From assembly GCA_020444245.1 (NCBI GenBank), contig JAHLLI010000001.1, positions 124,001-188,000 on the forward strand: a stretch of DNA of 64,000 bases. Direction: 5' to 3'. A program made the translations under genes and the position numbers. Below are positions 1 through 7,640 of this stretch, one piece after another. Numbering within the stretch: position 1 is the first letter of the stretch; each line of letters starts with the position of its first letter. A model generated the notes under the pieces. That model ran no database searches, was not told the DNA's origin, and was given only the letters and a program-made list of their open reading frames with translations. The DNA comes from Actinomycetales bacterium. Lineage in GTDB: Bacteria; Actinomycetota; Actinomycetes; Actinomycetales; Cellulomonadaceae.

Positions 1-151
1 CGCCGGACTGGCCCCACGGAACCCACCCACTGACCCGAAGCGGCGTGGTGAGCACGGCGAGCAGGGCGACGCCCACGACGAAGGAGGCGTACCACCGCCA
101 CGGCCGACCGGTCGCGGGGACGGCGGGCCCGGGCGTCTGCGTCGCGGTCAC
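1..151 (-). CDS. partial membrane protein, N-terminal end only
   Basis: An open frame runs off the left edge of the window. The visible product starts VTATQTPGPAVPATGRPW, a Pro/Ala-rich cytoplasmic stretch, then one clear hydrophobic segment (residues about 20-36, YASFVVGVALLAVLTT), as in a multi-pass or anchored membrane protein. GTG at 151 is chosen, and a second in-frame GTG at 154 is equally possible. No good ribosome binding site is visible. The family cannot be named from 50 residues. It lies downstream of dnaX on the same strand, but with about 180 bases between them, so co-transcription is uncertain. Confidence 0.5.
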   Translation of the reverse strand, partial: MTATQTPGPAVPATGRPWRWYASFVVGVALLAVLTTPLRVSGWVPWGQSG

Positions 152-330
152 CACCCCGCGCCCGACACGTCACCGGACGACGACACCACTCGACCGAGCA
201 CCACCCTGATCCCCCTGCTCCCATCGCGCCCGAGGGCACGACGCCTCCCCCACCGGTGCGCCGATCATGGACCCACGACGCGGTCAGGACAAGGGCTCTT
301 GGACCCGTCGCGGGGCCACATCACGTCGGC

Positions 331-2661
331 CTACTGCGGCTCGTCCGGGATCTCGTCGATCACCGTGCCGCCCAGCATCTGCGCGATGAGCGGCGCGCCG
401 ACCAGGCCCGACCCGACGAGCTCGGGGTCGTCGGGGCTGGCGTCGCTGCCGTCGTTCGGCGCGGGTGCCGGCCCGGCCGGGCGGCTCGGGCTCTGGCGGT
501 GTGGGGGCGCTGGGCGGGTGCGCGGCTGCGTCGCCGCGGGTGCCGTGGGCGAGCCCCTGCCCTGGTCCGGCCGGGCAGCGGACTGCCGCGCGGGTGCCGG
601 CCCGGGCTCGGGTGGTTCGGGCTCCTCGTCGGGCTCCGGCGCGTCAGGCACGCCATCGGAGGCCAGAGGCGGTCCGGCGGCGGGCCGGGCCTCGGCGGCA
701 CGGCGCGGAGGGGTGCTGCTGCTGCGGCCGGGCGCACCCGCGGACGCGCCCGGGGTGTCGGACGAACCGGACGCCGGGGCCGACCTCTGGGGCCGGTCGG
801 ACGCGGCGGCCTGACCCGGGCGAGCGGGAGCGCCCCACGAGGCCTCGGCCTGCTCACGCGTCGGCGTGCCCGGCGCGCCCGCGGCGCGGGGGGCGGGCTC
901 ACCGCCGCTGGGGGCCAGCACGGGCTCGACGCGGACGTCCAGGCCGAGGGTCTCGTGCAGGGCGCGGCGGACGTGCTCGGCGTGCGGCCCGGTGCGGAAC
1001 GTCTGGGCCAGCTGCGGGGTGGTGAACGCGAGCCGGACCACGCCGGCCTCGATCGAGGCCACCTGGGCGTTCTGGCTGACCAGCGCCCAGGACGCCATCT
1101 TCAGACCGCGCAGGGTCTGGAGCACCTCGGGCCACCGGCGACGGACCATCTCCGCCTCGGCGGCGGGTGGTGCGGCGGCGGACGACACTGCGGCAGGTGG
1201 CGCCTCGGGTTCGGGAGCGCGCGCCGCGGCGGCGGGAGGTGCCGAGGGCTGCGCGGCGGCCGGCGGCTCGGAAGCAGGCGCCCTCGGCGCGGGCGGTGCG
1301 GGCTCCGGCGCCTTCGGCGCGGGCGCCTCACGGTCGGGCGCGGACGGCCGCGTCGCGGAGGCCACCGGCGCCGCCGGCTCGGGGGCGCGCGACTCCGGCA
1401 CGGGCGTGGGTGCGGCGGGCGGCTCGGGTGCAGCAGCCGCGGGAGCAGCCGCCGCGGACGTCTCCTGCACAGGCGCCGCCTGCGGCCCTGGGGCAACCCT
1501 CGGCCCGCCCTCGACCGCCCGCTCCACGCGCTCGAGCCGCGCGACCACGCCGCCGCCGTCCACCGCGGGCAGCAGCAGCCGCGCGACCAGCAGCTCCAGG
1601 TGCAGCCGGGGCGAGGTCGCCCCGGTCATCTCGGTGAGCGCGGTGTTGACCAGGTCTGCCGAGCGGGACAGCTCCGCCGGACCGAGCGCGGCGGCCTGGG
1701 CCCGCATCCGCTCGAGCTGGTCGGACGGCAGGTCCCGCAGCGCGGCGCGCGCGGACTCCCCCGACGCGGCGATGACGATGAGGTCGCGCAGTCGCTCGAG
1801 CAGGTCCTCGATGAACCGGCGCGGCTCGTGCCCGGACGAGATCACCCGGTCGACCACCCGGAACGCACTCGCGCCGTCCCGCGTGGAGATAGCGCCCACC
1901 ACGTCGTCGAGCAGCGCGGCGTGGGTGTAGCCGAGCAGGGCGACCGCCCGCTCGTAGTCCAGGCCGCCCTCGTCCGCCCCGGCGATGAGCTGGTCGAGCA
2001 CGGACAACGAGTCCCGCACCGAGCCGCCACCGGCGCGCACCACCAGCGGCAGCACGCCGGCGCCGACCGCGACGCTCTCCTCCTGGCACAGCTGCTCGAG
2101 GTACGGGAGCAGGGTGTCCGGCGCGACCAGGCGGAACGGGTAGTGGTGGGTGCGCGACCGGATGGTGCCGATCACCTTGTCCGGCTCGGTGGTGGCGAAG
2201 ATGAACTTCACGTGCGGCGGCGGCTCCTCGACGATCTTGAGGAGCGCGTTGAACCCCTGCGGGGTCACCATGTGCGCCTCGTCGAGGATGAACACCTTGT
2301 ACCTGTCGCGCGCGGGGGCGAAGGCCGCGCGCTCGCGCAGGTCGCGCGCGTCGTCCACGCCGTTGTGGCTGGCGGCGTCGATCTCGACCACGTCGAGGCT
2401 GCCCGAGCCGCCGCGGCCGAGCTCGACGCACGAGTCGCACGTGCCGCAGGGCTCCGGCGTGGGCCCCTGGGCGCAGTTCAGGCAGCGCGCGAGGATCCGC
2501 GCCGACGTCGTCTTGCCGCAGCCGCGCGGGCCGGAGAAGAGGTAGGCGTGGGTGACCCGATCGGCCCGCAACGCCTGGGCGAGCGGCTCGGTGACGTGCT
2601 CCTGACCGATCACCTCGGCGAACGTCTCCGGCCGGTAGCGGCGGTACAGGGCCTGGCTCAC
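331..2661 (-). CDS. dnaX: DNA polymerase III subunits gamma and tau
   Basis: Clamp-loader ATPase of the replicative polymerase, loading the beta sliding clamp. The 776-residue product has Walker A GPRGCGKTTS (44-53), the zinc-binding cysteines C63, C72, C75 and C78, Walker B VFILDEAH (123-130) and sensor-1 FATTEP (155-160). After the AAA+ domains comes a long Pro/Ala-rich linker, typical of actinobacterial tau, then a conserved acidic C-terminal tail ending DEIPDEPQ. GTG at 2661 gives the usual start, SQALYRRYRPETF. The common partners ybaB and recR are not directly downstream here. The extreme composition of the linker gives long antisense open frames, which are shadows. Identification is secure from the sequence motifs. 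Confidence 0.97.
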   Translation of the reverse strand: MSQALYRRYRPETFAEVIGQEHVTEPLAQALRADRVTHAYLFSGPRGCGKTTSARILARCLNCAQGPTPEPCGTCDSCVELGRGGSGSLDVVEIDAASHNGVDDARDLRERAAFAPARDRYKVFILDEAHMVTPQGFNALLKIVEEPPPHVKFIFATTEPDKVIGTIRSRTHHYPFRLVAPDTLLPYLEQLCQEESVAVGAGVLPLVVRAGGGSVRDSLSVLDQLIAGADEGGLDYERAVALLGYTHAALLDDVVGAISTRDGASAFRVVDRVISSGHEPRRFIEDLLERLRDLIVIAASGESARAALRDLPSDQLERMRAQAAALGPAELSRSADLVNTALTEMTGATSPRLHLELLVARLLLPAVDGGGVVARLERVERAVEGGPRVAPGPQAAPVQETSAAAAPAAAAPEPPAAPTPVPESRAPEPAAPVASATRPSAPDREAPAPKAPEPAPPAPRAPASEPPAAAQPSAPPAAAARAPEPEAPPAAVSSAAAPPAAEAEMVRRRWPEVLQTLRGLKMASWALVSQNAQVASIEAGVVRLAFTTPQLAQTFRTGPHAEHVRRALHETLGLDVRVEPVLAPSGGEPAPRAAGAPGTPTREQAEASWGAPARPGQAAASDRPQRSAPASGSSDTPGASAGAPGRSSSTPPRRAAEARPAAGPPLASDGVPDAPEPDEEPEPPEPGPAPARQSAARPDQGRGSPTAPAATQPRTRPAPPHRQSPSRPAGPAPAPNDGSDASPDDPELVGSGLVGAPLIAQMLGGTVIDEIPDEPQ

Positions 2662-2735
2662 GCGGCAACCCTAGACGCCGACGCCGACGCCCGGAACCGC
2701 CGTTCCCCAGGCCGCGCACGCCGGCCCGGCCGGGA

Positions 2736-4100
2736 TCACGCAGCGGCGCCCGCCCGCACCTCGGCCACCCGCGCCTCCTCCTGCATGGCGTCCAGCGCGT
2801 GCGCGCCGGCGTACGTCCGGTGCAACGAGTACGCGGCGACACCGGACACCAGCATCACGACGCCGAAGATCTGGTAGAGCGCCGGACGGCTCAGACCCGC
2901 GTCGAGCATGAACGCCGCGGTGAACGGAGCCAGCACCGCGAACACCCGACCGAAGCCCATCATCAGGCCCACCGCCGAGGCGCGGACCATCGTGGGGTAG
3001 ATGGGCGGGCTGATCGCGTAGTAGGCGATCACGCCGCCGTTGGCCGCCACCCCGACGAGCACCGCGATGACCAGCACCAGGCTCGTGTTGTCGAAGAACG
3101 CCGCGAACAGCCAGTACACGACCGCGCCGTAGACCATCACGCCAGCGGTGACCAGCCGCGGGTGCCACCGGCGGGCGAGACCCGCGAACAGCACCGCGCC
3201 CAGCACGCCACCGACCGAGACGAGCGCCTGCGCGACGATGCCGATGCTGGCGTCGCCGGTGACCTCAGCGACGAGCTTCGCGGTGTACAGGTTGGCGAAG
3301 TAGAAGGCGAGGATGAGCAGCCCGTACCCGATCCACAGCCGCACGGTGCGCGTGAGCATGACGCCGGTCCACATGCTCGTGCGCAGCGACGGGCGCAAGG
3401 CGGTCGAGGTCGGCTCCGGGAGCGCGCCCCCGGCCGGCAGGCCGAGCTTGGCGCCGATCACGTTGTAGGCCTCCAGGGCGCCCTTCGGCCGCTTCTCGAC
3501 GAGGTAGCCGACCGACTCGGGCAGCGCGACGACGCACCAGCCGAGGAGCACCGCGGTCACGATCGCGGAGAAGAAGAAGGGGCCGCGCCAGCCGAAGCTG
3601 CCGATCAGCCACAGCGAGAGGAATCCGCCGGTGGCCGACCCGAGCGGGAAGCCGATGCCGTAGATGCCCATCACCGAGCCGCGACGCTCGTCCGAGGCGT
3701 ACTCGGCGACCAGCACGTTGATGCTCGGGACGATGCCGCCCAGGAAGAGCCCGGCGAAGAACCGGAACGCGAGGAACGTCGCCACACCGGGCGCCAGGCC
3801 GCTCAGCGTCATCCCGACGACGATGAGCACCAGCGACCCGAGGATGTGCCGGCGTCGGCCGATCCGGTCGGCCAGCGGGCCGAGCAGTGCCGCGCCGACC
3901 CCCATGCCGAGCGTCCCGATCGACGCCACCCAGGCCTGCTGGAGCTCGGTGAGGTCCCACTCCTTGATCAGCGCGGGGAGCGTGAACGCGGTGACCAGGA
4001 TCTCGTACCCGTCGATGACGGTGAGCAGGATGCAGATGGTGACGACGCTCCACTGGAAGCGCGTCATCGGGCCGCGTCGGACTGCCTCACGGACGTCCAT
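2736..4100 (-). CDS. MFS transporter, aromatic acid:H+ symporter type
   Basis: Twelve-helix major facilitator of about 454 residues. The first helix contains DGYEILVTAFTLPAL, the Asp-Gly context typical of the AAHS family (PcaK/BenK-like carriers of benzoate-type acids). The loop between helices 2 and 3 has the MFS signature LADRIGRRRHILGS. ATG at 4100 (MDVREAVRRG) is chosen because GGAGA lies about eight bases upstream. An open frame continues to 4238 but its extra residues look non-coding and would run through the divergent promoter. The gene is divergent from a MarR regulator at 4211, a common arrangement for aromatic-acid uptake. The substrate is inferred from family only, and no catabolic genes lie nearby. 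Confidence 0.85.
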   Translation of the reverse strand: MDVREAVRRGPMTRFQWSVVTICILLTVIDGYEILVTAFTLPALIKEWDLTELQQAWVASIGTLGMGVGAALLGPLADRIGRRRHILGSLVLIVVGMTLSGLAPGVATFLAFRFFAGLFLGGIVPSINVLVAEYASDERRGSVMGIYGIGFPLGSATGGFLSLWLIGSFGWRGPFFFSAIVTAVLLGWCVVALPESVGYLVEKRPKGALEAYNVIGAKLGLPAGGALPEPTSTALRPSLRTSMWTGVMLTRTVRLWIGYGLLILAFYFANLYTAKLVAEVTGDASIGIVAQALVSVGGVLGAVLFAGLARRWHPRLVTAGVMVYGAVVYWLFAAFFDNTSLVLVIAVLVGVAANGGVIAYYAISPPIYPTMVRASAVGLMMGFGRVFAVLAPFTAAFMLDAGLSRPALYQIFGVVMLVSGVAAYSLHRTYAGAHALDAMQEEARVAEVRAGAAA

Positions 4101-4140
4101 GCGAGTGTCTCCGCTCTCGTCTGGGCTGACCTCGAGCGCG

Positions 4141-4159
4141 AGTTTGTCAGAAGTTTGAC
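4141..4159. promoter_or_regulatory. direct repeat in MFS/MarR divergent region
   Basis: Two near-identical octamers, AGTTTGTC (4141-4148) and AGTTTGAC (4152-4159), are spaced 11 bases apart, one helical turn, in the 110-base gap between the divergent MFS and MarR genes. Read on the minus strand the block also holds GTCA-N6-TGAC symmetry. This is a plausible MarR operator. The assignment is inference from position and repeat spacing. Confidence 0.35.
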
Positions 4160-4210
4160 CATCAAGACTGGGACTATGGTGGGGGCCTCCTGGACGTGGA
4201 AGGGGGCAGC

Positions 4211-4780
4211 GTGGTGACGTCCTCGCCGGCCGAGCCACCCGCCCGCCCGTCCGTCGTCGAGAGCCCCCCGCTGCGCACCAGCGCGAGCGTCAGCGCCGAG
4301 GCGCGCGACCTGACGGCGAACCGGATCGACGCCGACCGGGACAGCCTCGGCGCGGCGATCGCCCTCACGCTCGCCGCCCAGACCCACGCGATGTACTCGG
4401 TCCAGCTCCTGCACGCCCGGCGCGGGCTGAGCTGGCTGGGGTTCCGGGTGCTCTTCACGGTCTGGATGCTCGAGCCGGTCGCAGCCCGCGACGTGGCTGC
4501 GCTCGTGCAGGGCAGCCGCCAGACGACGTCCAACCACCTGCGGACGCTCGAGAACGACGGGCTCATCGACCGGGTCCGCGACCCGGAGGACCACCGGATG
4601 CTGGCCATCCGGCTCACGCCGGAGGGACGCCGGGTCGCCGAGGAGGCGCTGCGGGAGCAGGCCGCGGCTGACGAGGCCTGGTTCTCGGCGCTCGAGCCGG
4701 AGGAGCAGCGCACGCTCGCCGACCTGCTCGAGCGGGTGCGCCACCGGATCGCGAAAGACGGTCGCGACCGTAGCGAGTGA
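4211..4780 (+). CDS. MarR family transcriptional regulator
   Basis: A 189-residue winged-helix regulator. The recognition region reads AALVQGSRQTTSNHLRTLENDGLIDR and is followed by the wing RVRDPEDHRMLAIRLTPEGR, the classic MarR pattern with Asp and Arg in the wing. The first 45 residues are a Pro/Ser/Ala-rich extension before the first helix. GTG at 4211 is chosen because AGGGGG lies just upstream. GTG at 4196 and 4214 are alternatives. It is divergent from the AAHS-type transporter and probably represses it until an aromatic ligand binds. The ligand is unknown. Confidence 0.88.
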   Translation: MVTSSPAEPPARPSVVESPPLRTSASVSAEARDLTANRIDADRDSLGAAIALTLAAQTHAMYSVQLLHARRGLSWLGFRVLFTVWMLEPVAARDVAALVQGSRQTTSNHLRTLENDGLIDRVRDPEDHRMLAIRLTPEGRRVAEEALREQAAADEAWFSALEPEEQRTLADLLERVRHRIAKDGRDRSE

Positions 4781-4786
4781 GCCCGC

Positions 4787-4817
4787 TTGACCCTCACACA
4801 GTGTCAGGCTGTGGGGT
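4787..4817 (+). promoter_or_regulatory. MerR-type promoter/operator
   Basis: TTGACC (4787-4792) is followed by an interrupted dyad, CCTCACAC (4792-4799) and GTGTCAGG (4801-4808), centred on one A. A dyad directly after the -35 box and an overlong spacer are the layout MerR proteins act on by DNA distortion. A weak -10 would lie near 4810-4817, which puts the transcript start very close to the start codon of the MerR gene at 4825, so autoregulation and a very short leader are likely. Confidence 0.5.
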
Positions 4818-4824
4818 CGTGGAC

Positions 4825-5655
4825 ATGGCACCCGATCGGCTGCTCACCATCGGCGAGTTCTCGCGGCTGACCCGGATCTCGGTCCGGATGCTGCGGCACT
4901 ACGACGAGCACCGTGTGCTGGCGCCCACCCGGGTCGACGCGTGGACCGGCTACCGGTACTACGCGCCCGACCTGCTGGCCGTCGCCGGTCGGGTCCGTGA
5001 GCTGCGGGACCTGGGCCTGGGGGTCGACGAGCTGGCGCGTGCCGTCCGGCTCGACGGCGCCACGCTCGCCGAGGTCGTCCGTCGGCATCGCGGTCGCCTG
5101 GTCAGCGAGGCGAGCGCGGCGGCCGTGCGCCTGCACGCCGCCGACCGCCTCATCGCCCGACTGGAGGAGCAGGACATGTCCACCACCGTCCCCGTCACCC
5201 GCACCACCCTGCCCGCGCGCACCGTCGCCTCGGTCCGCGGCACGATCCCCACCTACGCCGACGAGCGCCTGCTCTGGGAGCGCCTCGCTCCCGGCATGAA
5301 GGAGGCCGGAGCGCTGCCCGCCCCGGACGCGCTCGCCCTCGCGGTCTTCCACGACGAGGACTACGTGGACGAGAACCCCGACGTCGAGGTCCAGATCACG
5401 GTGGCGGCCCCGTTCCAGGACGCCGCCGACGTGCGCTGCGTCGAGGTGCCCGCCACCGACGTGGCCATGGCGACCCTGCACGGCTCGTACGACGGGATGT
5501 CCGAGGTGATGGACGCGCTCGGCACCTGGATCAGCGAGCACGACCTGCACATCTGCGGGCCGATGGTCGACGTCTACCGGGTGAGCCCCGCGTCGGGGCT
5601 GCCGCCCGAGCAGTGGGTGACCGACGTCTGCGTGCCGGTGGCCGACGCCGGCTGA
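4825..5655 (+). CDS. MerR family regulator with GyrI-like effector domain
   Basis: A 276-residue regulator. Residues 1-70 form a MerR DNA-binding domain: LLTIGEFSRLTRISVRMLRHYD then TGYRYYAPD and the RVRELRDLGLGVDEL helix. Residues about 75-110 form the coiled dimerisation helix. From about 125 onward there is a GyrI-like effector-binding fold with paired sub-repeats and a CGPMVDVYR strand, as in multidrug-sensing regulators such as BltR/TipA-like proteins. ATG at 4825 is chosen, and GTG at 4819 is an alternative. It stands alone, with an operator-like dyad directly upstream suggesting autoregulation. The target transporter is not evident nearby. Confidence 0.88.
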   Translation: MAPDRLLTIGEFSRLTRISVRMLRHYDEHRVLAPTRVDAWTGYRYYAPDLLAVAGRVRELRDLGLGVDELARAVRLDGATLAEVVRRHRGRLVSEASAAAVRLHAADRLIARLEEQDMSTTVPVTRTTLPARTVASVRGTIPTYADERLLWERLAPGMKEAGALPAPDALALAVFHDEDYVDENPDVEVQITVAAPFQDAADVRCVEVPATDVAMATLHGSYDGMSEVMDALGTWISEHDLHICGPMVDVYRVSPASGLPPEQWVTDVCVPVADAG

Positions 5656-6149
5656 CCGTCCGGCCGTCGCGCTCGCGCCCGCTGTCAGCCCAGCGTGAGT
5701 CCGGCAGCAAGGTGTGATCCGCTGAGTCGAAGCCCCCAGGCGGCCCTCAACGCGATCGAGGTGCGACCAGCGGCGCGCCACGATCCGTCCGGTAGCCGGT
5801 GTGCGCTCGGTGAGGTGCGCTTCGCGACGCGGTCCCGGCACCCCACGCGGCGAGGCGGCGCCCAGACACCGATCCGTGCGAGGCCGTCCACCCTGCGGAC
5901 GCCGAACCGGGCCCTCGACACCCTTCGCCGCGCCAGCCGCCGCCACGGCCCGACCCCACCAACGCTTGTTGCCGACGGCTGCGCCCACTGTTGAAGCGTT
6001 GGCCTCGCTATGTGAGGCCAACGTTTCAACACCGATCGGCGAGGTGCGCGCTGGTGGCCAAGCGCGTCCGCCCGCAGACCACGTCGTCGGCTCACTGCCG
6101 CTGGTCGCGCGGCACCGGCGGGTTCGACCCGTCCATCACGCTGCGACAG
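5656..6149. other. 494-bp gene-free region with long hairpin
   Basis: No convincing gene lies here. The open frames on both strands are short, conflict with each other and have no ribosome binding sites. The region holds the 17-bp hairpin described separately (5990-6030). It also holds a 12-bp perfect inverted repeat, GCGACCAGCGGC at 5763-5774 and its complement at 6097-6108. The direct repeat GTCAGCCCAGCG occurs at 5684-5695 and 6149-6160, the second copy covering the end of the LysE gene. A decayed small mobile sequence is one explanation. Confidence 0.5.
5990..6030. repeat. 17-bp stem, 7-base loop hairpin
   Basis: GTTGAAGCGTTGGCCTC (5990-6006) pairs with 6014-6030 over 17 positions with a single G-T wobble. 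The loop is GCTATGT. There is no T-tract, so it is not a standard intrinsic terminator. It could be a protein-binding dyad, a structured RNA, or a dispersed chromosomal repeat. The two flanking genes point towards it, so a bidirectional terminator role is possible. Confidence 0.75.
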
Positions 6150-6776
6150 TCAGCCCAGCGCGAGCGCGACGGCCAACCCGAGCACCAGCAGGTCCCCGAG
6201 GACGCCGAGGGCCAGGCGCGCGGTCGGCCTCGTCCTGGCGCCGGCGAAGGCCCCGAGACCGGCGAGCACCAGCTGCCACGCGGCCGACGCCGCGCCCACC
6301 CCCACCACGAACGCCACCCGCTCGGCCGCACCGGTCCACCGGGTGGCCAGGCTCGCCGCGACCACGGCGAAGTACACGATGGTCAGCGGGTTGAGCGCGG
6401 TGAGACCGACGAACCTGGCCCACGTGGCCAGGGCGCCGGCCCCGCCCCGCGCGTCGAGGTCCGCCCCGGGCGAGCGGCGGGCCCGCCAGGTCGCCCACAG
6501 GCCGCGGGCCGCGAGCAGGGCGAGCACCACGGCACCCACGAGCCGCACCGTGCGCTCGTGCCCGGCGAGCAGCGCGACCACCGCCGAGCCGGCCACCGTC
6601 GCGAGCGCGGCGTACCCGAGGTCCACCGATGCGACGCCCAACGCCCCCGCCGAGGCCACCCGCCAGCCGTCGGAGATCCCGGTGCGCACCAGCAGCACCC
6701 CGACGGCCCCCAGCGGTACGGCCACGCCGAACCCCGCGACGGCCCCGACCAGCAGGGCGGAGAGGACCTCGGGCAC
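6150..6776 (-). CDS. LysE family amino-acid exporter
   Basis: A 208-residue inner-membrane exporter with about six hydrophobic segments. The first segment, GAVAGFGVAVPLGAVGVLLV, is the LysE-type helix with its Pro-Leu-Gly turn. The conserved FVGLTALNPLTIVYF, with the Asn-Pro pair, is the family signature in the second half. GTG at 6776 (VPEVLSALL) is preferred because family members begin a few residues before helix 1. GTG at 6782 and 6815 are in-frame alternatives. It is divergent from an Lrp/AsnC-type gene at 6856, which probably senses the exported amino acid and controls this gene. The substrate (a basic or branched-chain amino acid) is not determinable. Confidence 0.88.
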   Translation of the reverse strand: MPEVLSALLVGAVAGFGVAVPLGAVGVLLVRTGISDGWRVASAGALGVASVDLGYAALATVAGSAVVALLAGHERTVRLVGAVVLALLAARGLWATWRARRSPGADLDARGGAGALATWARFVGLTALNPLTIVYFAVVAASLATRWTGAAERVAFVVGVGAASAAWQLVLAGLGAFAGARTRPTARLALGVLGDLLVLGLAVALALG

Positions 6777-6855
6777 GCGCACGAGTGTGTCGCTCGGGCC
6801 GCACGACGAGGTCACGATGCTGCGGATCCCTCGGCGTCACTGCGACAATCGCTGC

Positions 6856-7299
6856 ATGGACAGCATCGACGAACGGATCCTCGGGGAGCTGACCGCGGAT
6901 GCGCGGTTGCCGTTCCGTGAGCTCGGCGCCCGGGTCGGCCTGTCGGCGAACGCCGCCGCGGCCCGGGTCCGCCGGATGCAGGCCGACGGCACGATCGCCG
7001 GGTTCACCGTGCTCCGCGGTCCGGCGCGCCCACGGGGCGACGGTGCGGCGCGGCCCGGCCTGGAGGTCTTCGTCGACGTGCGGCTGCGCGAGGGCGTGAC
7101 CTACGAGGCGTTCGCCGACGCCGCAGCGCGCTTCCCGCAGATCGTCGACGCGGCCCACGTCACCGGCCCGTACGACTACCTGGTGCGCGCCGTGGTCGCC
7201 GACGCCGGGACGCTGGACACCTTCGTGCGCCGCCTCAAGACCGACGCCGGGGCCGCCCAGACGTCCACCCGCCTGGCCCTGCGCACCCCGACCGGCTGA
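6856..7299 (+). CDS. Lrp/AsnC family transcriptional regulator
   Basis: A 147-residue protein with an N-terminal helix-turn-helix (MDSIDERILGELTADARLPF, then ELGARVGLSANAAAARVRRM) and a C-terminal RAM/AsnC ligand-binding domain, including HVTGPYDYLVRAVV. A -10-like GACAAT (6844-6849) lies six bases before the ATG and there is no Shine-Dalgarno sequence, so translation is probably leaderless. It is divergent from the LysE exporter, which makes it the likely activator or sensor for amino-acid export. The effector is inferred, not seen. Confidence 0.9.
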   Translation: MDSIDERILGELTADARLPFRELGARVGLSANAAAARVRRMQADGTIAGFTVLRGPARPRGDGAARPGLEVFVDVRLREGVTYEAFADAAARFPQIVDAAHVTGPYDYLVRAVVADAGTLDTFVRRLKTDAGAAQTSTRLALRTPTG

Positions 7300-7316
7300 C
7301 CGCCACCCGCCACGCT

Positions 7317-7397
7317 CCGTCCGCCGATGCGAACAACGGCGCGCCCTCGAACCACGGGGACTACGAGCGCGCTCCGTTGTCCGCATGCGAACAACGG
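7317..7397. repeat. alternating palindromes between lrp and ffs
   Basis: ATGCGAACAACGG occurs at 7327-7339 and again at 7385-7397. Between them lies its near-inverse (7374-7386, one mismatch). The inverse copy can pair with either flanking copy: the left pairing makes a hairpin with about 21 paired bases, and the right one makes a 24-bp palindrome centred on GCATGC. Since ffs ends near 7421 on the minus strand and lrp ends at 7299 on the plus strand, a shared terminator is the simplest role. Confidence 0.6.
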
Positions 7398-7420
7398 GCA
7401 CGGGGGGCGCGGGGAAGCGA

Positions 7421-7513
7421 AGGACCCCCCGCACACCCGTCAGAGCTCACCTGCCCTTGCTGCCTTCCGGCCCTGGGGGGGTTCAGCGAGATGACGCCGC
7501 ACGAGGGGTCTGC
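7421..7513 (-). ncRNA. ffs: signal recognition particle small RNA (4.5S type)
   Basis: On the minus strand this reads the conserved SRP domain IV: a loop CAGGGCCGGAAGGCAGCAAG flanked by complementary arms. Ends near GACCCC and GGGGTC close the hairpin (7505-7510 with 7423-7428). The GGAAG tetraloop region and the asymmetric AGCA bulge bind protein Ffh in co-translational membrane targeting. Length of about 93 nt fits the small actinobacterial form. Exact ends are estimated from pairing. A GC-rich hairpin lies on the 5' side (7529-7585). Confidence 0.93.
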
Positions 7514-7602
7514 CTCCAGGGTAACGCAGGGCCCCGGGGCGGCCGAACGGGCGAGGCTCGCACCGGCCGCCCGGGGCGTCCCAGACGCGCCCTAGGTGGC
7601 GT

Positions 7603-7618
7603 CCAGGGGGCTCCCAGG
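7603..7618 (+). promoter_or_regulatory. CCAGG direct repeat upstream of reductase operon
   Basis: CCAGG at 7603-7607 and again at 7614-7618 are 11 bases apart, with GGGCTC between. The block lies about 23 bases before the reductase start codon. Direct repeats one helical turn apart are typical of OmpR-family response-regulator sites. The same element occurs upstream of the GT87 gene (51333-51348). No response regulator is in the window. Confidence 0.35.
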
Positions 7619-7640
7619 TTGGTCCGGAATCGTGACCGGC

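Noticed and set aside
256-2877. Long plus-strand open frame of 873 codons
   Set aside because: It is antisense to dnaX, whose Walker, zinc and sensor motifs are unmistakable. The frame is open only because of extreme GC content and has no recognisable domain.
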